A stretch of 64,000 nt of DNA from contig CAJUTQ010000055.1 of NCBI GenBank assembly GCA_910589265.1, positions 1 to 64,000 of the forward strand, given 5' to 3'. The notes beneath the pieces are model-generated. The model was not told the origin of the DNA, ran no database searches, and worked only from the letters and a program-made list of their open reading frames with translations. The stretch's first letter is position 1, and every line of letters begins with the position of its first letter. Positions 1-8,338 of the stretch are shown one piece after another. Source of the DNA: an uncultured Lachnospiraceae bacterium. GTDB taxonomy: Bacteria; Bacillota; Clostridia; Lachnospirales; Lachnospiraceae. A program made the translations under genes and the position numbers.

Positions 1-383
1 GAGAAATTTGGAACTTTCTAAGAAGCCTACGCAGCCCCAAAATCGTTTTATATTGATCGATGAAGCGATACACCACTCATCTGCTTCCCTTGCAAAGAAT
101 GCCATGCCAACTTTGTTGGCTATGGGCTTCTTTTTAGGAAAAGGTTCTCCTTTTCCAGTTCTGCGATTCTTTTGTGAAGATCCGGGATTTCTTTTTGGGG
201 GATGACAGGGAAATTTGTAGTATGTGGTTGTGAGATTTGGCATTCTTCGCTATCTTTTTTTACCCATCCAAAAAGAGTTGACTTGGCAACCCCCTCCTCT
301 TTTTCTAGAGTAGGATACCTTTTCCCTTGGATATTCTCTTTTACTAATTGCTTTTTGAATTCTTCGTTATAGGCTTTGGCCAT
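1..383 (-). pseudogene. IS3-family transposase (OrfA plus start of OrfB), frameshifted and cut by the window edge
   Basis: OrfA starts at 383 behind GGAGG and reads MAKAYNEEFKKQL, then a helix-turn-helix (GVAKSTLFGWVKK) and a leucine-rich coiled coil (RIAELEKENLFLK), the usual IS3 OrfA layout. The frame hits a stop at 120-122. OrfA-like coding (MAFFAREAD) resumes one frame back near 126, and a third frame after about 76 reads VYRFIDQYKTILGLRRLLRK, the typical start of IS3 OrfB, which leaves the window at base 1. The OrfA/OrfB step is the normal -1 overlap of the family; the earlier frame change around 120-135 is extra and probably inactivating. It lies near an AAAAAG run, so slippage there cannot be fully excluded. 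The right end of the element must lie between 384 and about 463, but I could not define terminal repeats. Confidence 0.8.
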
Positions 384-462
384 GCTGCTGGTTCCTCCTT
401 TGTTCATTTTTCTTATACTTTATTCCAACCAACTCTTACAACTTTCGTTTACCAGAACATAG

Positions 463-774
463 GGGCAGTATGAAAAAGTTGGAGCCTTTTTGCAGAGGTT
501 TCCACTGGATGGGAATCTGCGTTTTACGGCAGATGAGGATTTTTGGCAGGATTTCTTTGCGGGGAAGATTGACGAAGATGCGTTTGTCGAATCCTTTGAA
601 ACTTCCACGAATGATGGAGCAGATGAGGAAGAATCACGGATGATCACAAAACCTGACGGTTCCATCGTGTTGCAGATTAAGACAAACTTCTGTGTGATGG
701 AGATAGAGGTTGCAAAAGCGCAAAAGTCTGGCTTGTATGTGACGGTTGAAGAGAGTCAAGTTGTGAATAAATAA
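463..774 (+). pseudogene. 3' remnant of an unknown acidic protein gene
   Basis: An open frame follows an in-frame stop at 460-462 and runs to the stop at 774, about 103 codons (GQYEKVGAFLQRFPLDG... to ESQVVNK). It has no ATG at its beginning and no ribosome site; only a TTG at 490 could start it. The reading is acidic and protein-like, so it looks like the C-terminal part of a gene whose 5' end was lost when the neighbouring IS3-type element inserted. I do not recognise the family; such tails are common in integrative elements of clostridia, but that is an impression. A hairpin followed by T residues lies 65 bases downstream. Confidence 0.5.
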
Positions 775-838
775 TATTACGAATAGATTATAGTCATATT
801 GGTGCGAAATAACCGCCGCACCAACAAAGCGGAACACC

Positions 839-874
839 AAGACAGGAAATCTTAAAACGGCTTCCTGTCTTTTT
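839..874 (+). terminator. Rho-independent terminator after the truncated gene
   Basis: A perfect 10-bp inverted repeat (AAGACAGGAA ... TTCCTGTCTT) with a 13-nt loop is followed by further T residues. A smaller hairpin (GGTGCG ... CGCACC, 801-822) precedes it. Confidence 0.7.
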
Positions 875-1079
875 GCATCCGTTTTGTCCGATTCCGGCTC
901 CGATGCGGAGGAAAATCACATACGAAAGTCAGGACTATCCGCACCGTGCAAGCCGGAAGGAAACGGAAAAATCAGCACAGGAGAAGCCGATTGAAAACTC
1001 TACGAAAAATATATATTATATTCTGCTGCTGTAATTGGATAAAAAAATCACGTTTGGTTAGTATTTGGCAGCACAAACA
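875..1079. other. Intergenic debris, no convincing gene
   Basis: No supported gene. A 43-codon frame at 903-1034 (+), starting MRRKITYESQDYPHRASRKE, has no good ribosome site and may be the start of a lost gene. It ends just before group II intron-like sequence. Confidence 0.4.
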
Positions 1080-1342
1080 TAATTTTATGTGTGAAACCCC
1101 CGGGGAAACAGCTACATTCTCGCTCTTAACGACTACAGCTGTATTGCCTTCAGTGTATAGGAGCACTTCTGCCTTCCCATTTTCATGTCGAAGCTATATG
1201 CGGCTATGTCCTGCATTCTCGCTGTCTACGCTTACAAGCAGCATCACTGCTGTCCACCCAAGACTTGCTTGATGCGGTATAGCTTGTACCTTACACCGTA
1301 GGACTTCCACTCACTGTATTTCAAGCCCTTAGCTGGGCGCAC
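1080..1342 (-). mobile_element. 5' fragment of a group II intron
   Basis: Read on the minus strand, the segment begins GTGCGCCCAGCTAAGGGC at 1342, which matches the conserved GUGYG 5' end and the opening of LtrB-type group II introns (GTGCGCCCAGATAGGGTG in the lactococcal intron, from memory). Structured, GC-richer sequence full of short inverted repeats continues for about 260 bases. No reverse-transcriptase ORF, domain V or 3' end follows, so this is a truncated intron. The 1080 boundary is approximate. Open frames through this segment on either strand are not genes. Confidence 0.6.
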
Positions 1343-1357
1343 CCTATGAAATAAAAA

Positions 1358-1397
1358 AGAAAACCCTCCAATTGCTTAAACAACTACAAGGTTTTCT
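1358..1397 (-). terminator. Terminator of the gltBD operon
   Basis: Eight bases downstream of the gltD stop, AGAAAACC pairs with GGTTTTCT across a 24-nt loop that can itself fold (AGTTG/CAATT). On the minus strand the stem is followed by TTTTTTATT. Confidence 0.6.
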
Positions 1398-1404
1398 ATC
1401 CTTT

Positions 1405-2898
1405 TTATTGATTTTCCAAGTTTGTATAGCCCATCAGGCTTTCGTCCACTTCCTTTGCTGCTTCTCTCCCCTCTCTAATAGCCCATACGACTAAAGACTG
1501 TCCTCTGTGCATATCTCCAGCAGTAAATACTCTATCCACATTTGTCTTATATTTTCCCGGCTTTGTTTCCACATTTGTTCTTTCGTTTACCTGTACCTGA
1601 AAAGCATCTGTCACATATTTTTGACTCCCTTGAAATCCTGCGGCTATGAGAACAAGGTCACAATCCAATACTTTCTCTGTTCCTGGCTCTTCTTGTATCT
1701 CCATGTTTCCTGTCTTTTCATTCTTTCTCCATGCCACTTTGACGATTTTTACTGCCTTTACCTTTCCTTCTTTATCCTTTATAAATTCTTTCACTGTAGA
1801 CTCATAAATTCTAGGATCCTGTCCAAATTGGGCAATAGCCTCCTCCTGTCCGTAATCCGTTTTACATACTTTTGGCCATTGGGGCCATGGATTATCCAAA
1901 GCCCTCTCTTTTGGAGGCTTTGGCATCATTTCAATCTGAACTACTCCCTTACACCCATGGCGGATAGAAGTACCCACACAGTCGTTGCCTGTATCTCCTC
2001 CCCCAATAATGACCACATTCTTTCCTTTGGCAGATAGGAATTTTCCATCTTTTAGCTGGGAGTCCAGAAGGCTTTTCGTTGTCTGGGTTAGAAAGTCTAC
2101 GGCAAAATAAATACCTTTGGCATCCCTCCCCTGAGCTTTTATGTCCCTTGGATTAGATGCGCCACAAGCTAAAATAATCCGATCAAATTCCTCTAACAGT
2201 TTTTTTGCCTTATCTCTTGTCCCAATATCTGCCCCTGTCTCAAAAATAACCCCTTCTTCTTTCATTATTTCCAGTCGTCGCAAAATAACTTTTTTCTCCA
2301 GCTTCATATTGGGAATTCCATACATGAGCAAACCTCCTGCCCTGTCGGAACGTTCAAATACTGTTACAAAATGTCCCCTTTTATTTAGCTGATCCGCCGC
2401 CGCAAGCCCTGACGGACCTGAGCCTACAACAGCTATCTTTTTTCCTGTTCTTACCTTTGGAGGATTGGCTTTTTCATACCCATTTTCAAAGGCATATTCT
2501 GCAATAGCAAATTCATTCTCCTTTGCGGCCACTGGATCTCCGTTTAAACCGCATGTACAAGCTTCCTCACAAAGGGCTGGGCATACTCTTCCTGTAAACT
2601 CTGGAAAGTTATTTGTTTTCTTTAGACGTCCATAGGCTTCCTCCCAGTTTCCCCTATATACTAAGTCATTCCACTCTGGTATTAAATTATGAAGGGGACA
2701 TCCTGAGGTCATTCCCATTAAGTTCATTCCAGACTGACAAAAGGGCACTCCGCACTCCATGCACCTGGCTCCTTGAAGCTGTTGTTTTTCCCTGGAAAGG
2801 TGAGTATGAAATTCACAAAAGTTTTGTATTCTTTCTTTCGGGGGCGTTGAGCCTCCATTTTCTCTTTCGTATTCCAAAAATCCTGTTGGCTTTCCCAT
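1405..2898 (-). CDS. gltD: Glutamate synthase (NADPH) small subunit
   Basis: GltD takes electrons from NADPH and passes them through FAD and 4Fe-4S clusters to the large subunit, where glutamine and 2-oxoglutarate become two glutamates. At 497 aa it has the normal length. The N-terminal cysteine-rich region (CMECGVPFCQSG, then SGCPLHNLIPEW and VCPALCEEACTCGLNGDP) fits the family's iron-sulfur ligands. An FAD-type dinucleotide motif (VVGSGPSGLAAAD, about residue 155) and an NADPH-type motif (VVIIGGGDTGNDC, about 295) follow, with the C-terminal FAD segment VFTAGDMHRGQSLVVWAI. It lies 11 bases downstream of gltB on the same strand, and a terminator follows. The function is secure; the start ATG at 2898 has a clear purine-rich ribosome site. 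Confidence 0.96.
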   Translation of the reverse strand: MGKPTGFLEYERENGGSTPPKERIQNFCEFHTHLSREKQQLQGARCMECGVPFCQSGMNLMGMTSGCPLHNLIPEWNDLVYRGNWEEAYGRLKKTNNFPEFTGRVCPALCEEACTCGLNGDPVAAKENEFAIAEYAFENGYEKANPPKVRTGKKIAVVGSGPSGLAAADQLNKRGHFVTVFERSDRAGGLLMYGIPNMKLEKKVILRRLEIMKEEGVIFETGADIGTRDKAKKLLEEFDRIILACGASNPRDIKAQGRDAKGIYFAVDFLTQTTKSLLDSQLKDGKFLSAKGKNVVIIGGGDTGNDCVGTSIRHGCKGVVQIEMMPKPPKERALDNPWPQWPKVCKTDYGQEEAIAQFGQDPRIYESTVKEFIKDKEGKVKAVKIVKVAWRKNEKTGNMEIQEEPGTEKVLDCDLVLIAAGFQGSQKYVTDAFQVQVNERTNVETKPGKYKTNVDRVFTAGDMHRGQSLVVWAIREGREAAKEVDESLMGYTNLENQ

Positions 2899-2909
2899 GT
2901 TCCTTCCTC

Positions 2910-5900
2910 CTATTTCTTTTCCATTGCATAAAACGCTTCAATCTGGGCTTGCTTTGCACTGAATCCTTTTTCTTCCATCTGAGCAATATTTTTCAGCATA
3001 CGCTCATAATCATAGGGGATTATTTTTTTGAATTTCGGCAGATATTCTCCAAAGTGATGTAGAATTTCCTTTCCTTTTTCCGAGTTAGTATAGGTAACAT
3101 GCTCTTTTATCATTTCTTTTAATTCCAGAACGTCATACTTGGAAGTGATTTCATAGGAAGCGGCCATTTCTTTATTCAACCTTGTATATAACATATTTTC
3201 CTCGTCCAAAACATAGGCAATGCCCCCACTCATTCCAGCGGCAAAGTTCTTCCCTGTTTTCCCAAGAATCACAACCCGTCCTCCTGTCATATATTCACAG
3301 CCGTGGTCTCCCACTCCTTCCACTACCGCACTGGCTCCAGAATTTCTCACGCAAAATCTCTCTCCTGCCACACCATTAATATAAACCTTCCCTCTTGTTG
3401 CCCCGTACATTGCCACATTTCCAATAATAATATTTTCTTCATGGGCAAATCTGCTTTCTTTTGGAGGATAAACAATAAGCTTGCCTCCTGATAAGCCTTT
3501 TCCAAAATAATCGTTGCTGTCTCCTGATAGTTCCAAAGTCAACCCTTTTGGAATGAAAGCTCCAAAACTTTGGCCTCCTGAGCCATGGCATACTATATGA
3601 TAGCTGTCGTCTTCCACTGAATCTCCTAAACACTTTGTAATTTCTGAACCAACAATGGTTCCAAAAGTCCTGTCGGTATTTTTCACTTCCACTTCCAGCC
3701 TTTTCTTTTGTCCCCACTCTATGGATTTTTTCAGCTCCTTTAAAAGCACCTTCTCATCCAAGGTCTTTTCCAGCTCAAAGTTGTATGCCTGTTTTGGATC
3801 AAAAATTACCTTTTGTTTCGTCCCCTCATAAGGATTATCCAGAATATTCCTCAAATCAATTTTTCTATATTGCTCCCCAAGATTCTCTCTTACTCTTAGA
3901 AGCTCTGTTCTTCCCACTAGTTCATCCACAGTTTTTACTCCTAGTTTGGCCATATATTCCCTTAATTCTTCTGCAATAAAGTTCATAAAGTTTACTACAT
4001 ATTCTGGTTTACCCTTAAATCTTTCCCGAAGTTTAGGATTTTGGGTGGCAATTCCTACAGGACAGGTATCTAAATCACAAACTCTCATCATCAGACATCC
4101 CATTGTTACAAGAGGCGCTGTGGCAAATCCAAACTCCTCTGCCCCTAAAATAGCCGCAATGGCCACGTCTCTTCCGCTCATGAGCTTTCCATCTGTTTCA
4201 ATGCGTACCTTATTTCTCAGTCCATTTCGTATTAATGTCTGATGGGTTTCCGCAAGTCCCAGCTCCCAAGGAAGCCCTGCATTGTGTATAGAAGTTTTCG
4301 GCGCTGCTCCTGTTCCTCCATCGTACCCAGACACAAGAATGACCTGAGCCCCAGCCTTTGCCACACCCGCTGCTACTGTTCCTACTCCTGCCTCTGACAC
4401 AAGTTTTACGGATATTCTTGCCTCTTTATTGGCATTTTTCAGATCATAGATGAGCTGAGCCAAATCTTCAATGGAATAAATATCATGGTGCGGGGGCGGG
4501 GATATGAGACCGACTCCTGGGGTGGAATGTCTTGTTTTTGCTATCCAAGGGTATACCTTCCCACCTGGAAGATGTCCTCCCTCTCCTGGTTTTGCTCCCT
4601 GAGCCATTTTAATTTGTATTTCTTTTGCACTGACTAAGTAACGACTTGTTACTCCAAAGCGGCCTGATGCAACTTGTTTAATAGCCGAGCATCTGTTTTC
4701 TCCTCCCTGGTCCATCATCCTGTCTAGGCTTTCTCCTCCCTCTCCACTGTTGGATTTCCCTTGGAGCCTGTTCATGGCAATGGCTAATGTCTCATGAGCC
4801 TCCTTGGAAATGGATCCATAGGACATCGCTCCTGTCTTGAATCTCTTTACAATAGAAGCAGCGCTCTCTACTTCTTCTAAAGGAATTCCATGTTTCGGAT
4901 ATTTAAAATCCATCAACCCCCTTAAATTTTTAATGGACATCTCCTCATTGAGCAAGGCTGTGTACTGTTTAAACAAAGAATAATCTCCTGTTTTTGTAGA
5001 CTGCTGGAGCAAGTGAATGGTTGCTGGGTTGTACAAATGTTCCTCTCCTCCGCTTCTCATTTTGTGCCGCCCTATACTGTCTAAAGTAAGATCGTTGGCA
5101 AGACCTAAAGGATCAAAGGCTTTATTATGAAGCTCGTTTACCTGTCTGCCCATATCTTCTAATGTAATTCCCCCTACTCTGCATACAGTATTTGTAAAAT
5201 ACTTATCAATGACATGATAATCAATTCCTATGGCCTCAAAAATTTGAGAGCCTTGATAAGACTGTATTGTAGATATTCCCATTTTGGAAGCAATTTTCAC
5301 AATTCCATGGAGAATTGCATGATTATAATCGTCCACTGCTGCATAATAATCTTTATGAAGCATCTGATTATCAATTAATTCTTTGATCGTCTCCTGGGCT
5401 AAGTATGGATTGATAGCGCAGGCTCCATAGCCAAGAAGGGTAGCAAAATGATGTACATCCCTAGGCTCCCCGGATTCCAAAATTAAAGCAACACTTGTTC
5501 TCTTCTTCGTGTTGACAAGATGGCGGTTTAAAGCTGATACAGCCAATAATGAAGGGATGGCTACATGATTTTCGTCTACTCCCCTATCTGAGAGAATCAT
5601 GATATTTCCCCCATCTCTGTATGCCCTGTCTGTTTCTACGCAAAGACGCTCAATCGCTTTTTCTAAACTTGTGTTTTTATAATAGGTAATAGGAACAACT
5701 TCCACTTGAAAGCCCTTTGCCTTCATGCTTTTGATTTTTAGCAAATCTGTGTTTGTTAAAATGGGATTATCTACCCGAAGAACATTACAGTTTTTTGCAT
5801 CCGCCTTTAATATATTTCCCTCTGTCCCCATATAAACCGTTGTGGAGGTGACAATTTCCTCTCGGATTGCATCAATGGGCGGATTGGTGACCTGTGCAAA

Positions 5901-7454
5901 AAGCTGCTTAAAGTAGTGAAATAATGGATGATAGCTTTTGGATAGCACTGGCAAAGGACTGTCAACTCCCATGGCTGCAATGGCTTCAGCGCCATTTTTT
6001 GCCATAGGAAGTATTGTCGTTTTTACTTCTTCGTATGTGTAGCCAAAGGCTTTTTGCATTTTTTGCCTCTCTTCATGGGAAAACTCTGGTACCCTCTCAT
6101 TAGGGATTTTTAACTCCTTTAAAGAGACTAAGTTTCTATCCAGCCACTCCCCATAAGGCTCCTTTGCCCCATAGGTTTCTTTTAACTTCTCGTCATCAAT
6201 AACTTCTCCTTTTACTGTATCTACAAGAAGCATTTTGCCTGGTCTCAGCCTTTCTTTTACTAAGACCTTCCTTGGGTCTATCTCTAAGACGCCTACTTCC
6301 GAAGAAAGAATTAAATGATCATCTTCTGTAATGTAATATCTGGAAGGACGAAGACCATTGCGGTCTAAAACAGCTCCCATCACATCCCCATCACTGAATA
6401 AAATAGAAGCAGGACCGTCCCAAGGCTCCATCATGGTAGCATAATATTGATAAAAGTCCTTTTTTTTCTGGGACATGGCGTGATCATTTGCCCATGGCTC
6501 TGGAATAGCAATCATGACTGCCAGGGGAAGCTCCATCCCGCTCATAACTAAAAATTCCAATGTATTGTCTAACATAGCAGAATCTGAACCAGAAGCATGG
6601 ATAACTGGAAGTACCTTATGAAGCTGTCCCTTTAAATGTTCAGACTCCATTGTCTCCTCTCTTGCCAGCATCTTGTCTGCATTTCCTCGAATTGTATTGA
6701 TCTCTCCATTATGGACAATAAATCGGTTAGGATGAGCCCGCTCCCAGCTTGGATTCGTATTTGTAGAAAAGCGGGAATGTACCATAGCAATCGCCGACTC
6801 AAATGCAAGACTTTGAAGATCTGGGAAAAAAGTACGCAGCTGTCCTACAAGGAACATTCCCTTATAAACAATCGTCCTGCTGGAACAAGAAACTACATAG
6901 CTGTCATCTGCACTTTGTTCAAAAATACGCCTTACAATATAAAGCTTTCTGTCAAAATCCAAGCCCTTTTCCACATCTGGCGGACGTTGAATAAAGGCCT
7001 GCATAAAATAGGGCATGCACTGGACTGCCTTTTGTCCCAAAACCTCAGGAACCGTGGGCACATCTCTCCATCCCAAAAAGGACAATCCCTCCTTTTTTAC
7101 AATAATCTCAAACATTTTCTTTGCCTGATTTCTTTTCAGCTCATCTTGGGGGAAAAAAAACATGCCAATTCCATAATCTCTTTCTTCCAATAAAAAAATG
7201 CCAAGAGGTTCGACAGCTTTTTGAAAGAATTTATGGGGAATCTGTACTAGAATTCCAACTCCGTCTCCTGTCTTGCCTTCGGCATCTTTGCCAGCTCTAT
7301 GCTCTAAATTTTCTACAATTTTCAATGCATTTTCCACAGTTGCCCTGCTTTTTTTGCCTTTCATATTGACAACTGCACCAATTCCACAATTATCATGCTC
7401 AAATTCCTGTCGGTAAAGCCCCTTAAAGGGAATATCCTTTTCTCGCCAGAACAT
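2910..7454 (-). CDS. gltB: Glutamate synthase large subunit
   Basis: The 1,514-aa protein has the full GOGAT layout: a class II glutamine amidotransferase domain at the N terminus (short propeptide, then EHDNCGIGAVV with the nucleophile Cys23), a central domain, the FMN-binding synthase domain (GAKPGEGGHLPGGKV and SGYDGGTGAAP), the 3Fe-4S cysteines (MGCLMMRVCDLDTCPVGIAT) and the C-terminal beta-helix GXGXG domain (ASAVVEGVGDHGCEYMTGG). It releases ammonia from glutamine and channels it to 2-oxoglutarate, using electrons from GltD encoded directly downstream. It is first in the operon behind a sigma-A-type promoter with a leader of about 45 nt, too short for a riboswitch. No frameshift is visible. 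Confidence 0.97.
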   Translation of the reverse strand: MFWREKDIPFKGLYRQEFEHDNCGIGAVVNMKGKKSRATVENALKIVENLEHRAGKDAEGKTGDGVGILVQIPHKFFQKAVEPLGIFLLEERDYGIGMFFFPQDELKRNQAKKMFEIIVKKEGLSFLGWRDVPTVPEVLGQKAVQCMPYFMQAFIQRPPDVEKGLDFDRKLYIVRRIFEQSADDSYVVSCSSRTIVYKGMFLVGQLRTFFPDLQSLAFESAIAMVHSRFSTNTNPSWERAHPNRFIVHNGEINTIRGNADKMLAREETMESEHLKGQLHKVLPVIHASGSDSAMLDNTLEFLVMSGMELPLAVMIAIPEPWANDHAMSQKKKDFYQYYATMMEPWDGPASILFSDGDVMGAVLDRNGLRPSRYYITEDDHLILSSEVGVLEIDPRKVLVKERLRPGKMLLVDTVKGEVIDDEKLKETYGAKEPYGEWLDRNLVSLKELKIPNERVPEFSHEERQKMQKAFGYTYEEVKTTILPMAKNGAEAIAAMGVDSPLPVLSKSYHPLFHYFKQLFAQVTNPPIDAIREEIVTSTTVYMGTEGNILKADAKNCNVLRVDNPILTNTDLLKIKSMKAKGFQVEVVPITYYKNTSLEKAIERLCVETDRAYRDGGNIMILSDRGVDENHVAIPSLLAVSALNRHLVNTKKRTSVALILESGEPRDVHHFATLLGYGACAINPYLAQETIKELIDNQMLHKDYYAAVDDYNHAILHGIVKIASKMGISTIQSYQGSQIFEAIGIDYHVIDKYFTNTVCRVGGITLEDMGRQVNELHNKAFDPLGLANDLTLDSIGRHKMRSGGEEHLYNPATIHLLQQSTKTGDYSLFKQYTALLNEEMSIKNLRGLMDFKYPKHGIPLEEVESAASIVKRFKTGAMSYGSISKEAHETLAIAMNRLQGKSNSGEGGESLDRMMDQGGENRCSAIKQVASGRFGVTSRYLVSAKEIQIKMAQGAKPGEGGHLPGGKVYPWIAKTRHSTPGVGLISPPPHHDIYSIEDLAQLIYDLKNANKEARISVKLVSEAGVGTVAAGVAKAGAQVILVSGYDGGTGAAPKTSIHNAGLPWELGLAETHQTLIRNGLRNKVRIETDGKLMSGRDVAIAAILGAEEFGFATAPLVTMGCLMMRVCDLDTCPVGIATQNPKLRERFKGKPEYVVNFMNFIAEELREYMAKLGVKTVDELVGRTELLRVRENLGEQYRKIDLRNILDNPYEGTKQKVIFDPKQAYNFELEKTLDEKVLLKELKKSIEWGQKKRLEVEVKNTDRTFGTIVGSEITKCLGDSVEDDSYHIVCHGSGGQSFGAFIPKGLTLELSGDSNDYFGKGLSGGKLIVYPPKESRFAHEENIIIGNVAMYGATRGKVYINGVAGERFCVRNSGASAVVEGVGDHGCEYMTGGRVVILGKTGKNFAAGMSGGIAYVLDEENMLYTRLNKEMAASYEITSKYDVLELKEMIKEHVTYTNSEKGKEILHHFGEYLPKFKKIIPYDYERMLKNIAQMEEKGFSAKQAQIEAFYAMEKK

Positions 7455-7507
7455 CTTCCTTCACATCCTTTCTCTATAATTAAAACGAATTTCTTTCATT
7501 TCACAAC

Positions 7508-7536
7508 ACTATACTATACTTCCTCTTTTTTGTAAA
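7508..7536 (-). promoter_or_regulatory. sigma-A promoter of gltBD
   Basis: On the minus strand TTTACA (7531-7536) and TATAGT (7508-7513) are separated by exactly 17 bases. Transcription would start near 7501, about 45 bases before the gltB ATG. Confidence 0.6.
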
Positions 7537-7582
7537 TATGATTTTTCAAAAGTCATTGTCTTCCAACAAAATACTTTGAATT

Positions 7583-7612
7583 TCGACAAATATATGATAA
7601 ACTATATATAAA
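7583..7612 (+). promoter_or_regulatory. Possible promoter of the His-rich secreted protein gene
   Basis: TCGACA (7583-7588) and TATAAA (7607-7612) are 18 bases apart in a very AT-rich stretch, about 40 bases before the chosen start codon. Neighbouring TATATA sequences make the exact -10 uncertain. Confidence 0.35.
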
Positions 7613-7650
7613 ATAAAGGAAATTGTAAAAGAATGGAGGTTGCTTTTCTT

Positions 7651-8280
7651 ATGAGAAAAATTAAAAAAACTATAGCAGCCTGTCTGACAGGCGTCTCTCT
7701 TTTCACCATAGTTTTATCCGTTCCTGTCTTTGCCTATGGCCATCATGGAGGGGGAACAAATGGTCATCATGATTATATCCATGAAAATGGGTATTATTAC
7801 CATCATGATTATCCTGCCCATCTTCATCCAGGAGGAATCTGTCCTTATGGTTCTAATACAACAACAGCTCCCTCCTCCTCTACTTACCCTATTTTGTCAG
7901 GAATTGACTATCAATCCATAGCTCAACAGCAAAAGGTTGCCTTACAGCAGCAAGCTCTTATTGCTGTTCCTTATATTTCATCAAAAACACAGCAAAGCTA
8001 TTTAGGAAAACAGACAGAAGCTCTTCTGGCTGGGCAAGCCCTCTTTCAGGCAAAGCAGAATGCTGCAGCTGCATTGGCAAATCAAGCCTCTATACAGCTT
8101 GCCCCAGAATCCGTTGTAAAGCTTCAATCTTCTCTTAACGCCCTTGGCTTTCCATGTGGAACTCCCACTGGCATATTTGACCCTTTGACAGCTCAGGCTC
8201 TCTCTCAATTTCAACAGGCAAATGGTTTACCCGCTGATGGGATTGTTACTCCCCAGATTGCCGCTCTCTTTGGCATTTAA
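7651..8280 (+). CDS. Secreted His-rich protein with C-terminal peptidoglycan-binding domain
   Basis: I place the start at ATG 7651 (209 aa): an in-frame ATG at 7633 is part of the ribosome site itself (ATGGAGG, 9 bases before 7651). The protein begins with MRKIKK and a hydrophobic signal peptide ending near PVFA|YGHH. The mature N terminus is rich in His and Tyr (HHGGG, GHHDYIHENGYYYHHDYPAH), a likely metal-binding patch, followed by a Ser/Thr/Pro linker and a Gln/Ala-rich helical segment. The last 55 residues (VKLQSSLNALGFP...TAQALSQFQQANGLPADGIV) form a PG_binding_1 domain. It is probably a cell-wall-bound protein with no enzymatic domain. A promoter-like site precedes it and a strong terminator follows, so it is a single-gene unit, divergent from gltB. 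Confidence 0.8.
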   Translation: MRKIKKTIAACLTGVSLFTIVLSVPVFAYGHHGGGTNGHHDYIHENGYYYHHDYPAHLHPGGICPYGSNTTTAPSSSTYPILSGIDYQSIAQQQKVALQQQALIAVPYISSKTQQSYLGKQTEALLAGQALFQAKQNAAAALANQASIQLAPESVVKLQSSLNALGFPCGTPTGIFDPLTAQALSQFQQANGLPADGIVTPQIAALFGI

Positions 8281-8285
8281 AATGT

Positions 8286-8338
8286 GGATTCCAATAGGAA
8301 TCCAAAGAGGTGATCTTAGAAAGGATCACCCTTTTTTT
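8286..8338 (+). terminator. Double hairpin terminator, overlapping the convergent gene
   Basis: A perfect hairpin GGATTCC-aata-GGAATCC (8286-8303) is followed by a second, GGTGATC ... GATCACC (8309-8330), and then TTTTTTT. The second stem contains the stop codon (8326-8328) of the convergent phosphonopyruvate decarboxylase gene. Confidence 0.8.

Noticed and set aside
946..1272. 108-codon open frame on the + strand
   Set aside because: Runs into the group II intron fragment; no ribosome site and Cys/His/Thr-rich noise.
1507..2037. 176-codon open frame on the + strand
   Set aside because: Lies wholly opposite gltD, has no ribosome site or protein-like composition.
6636..7193. 185-codon open frame on the + strand
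   Set aside because: Antisense shadow of the gltB amidotransferase domain.
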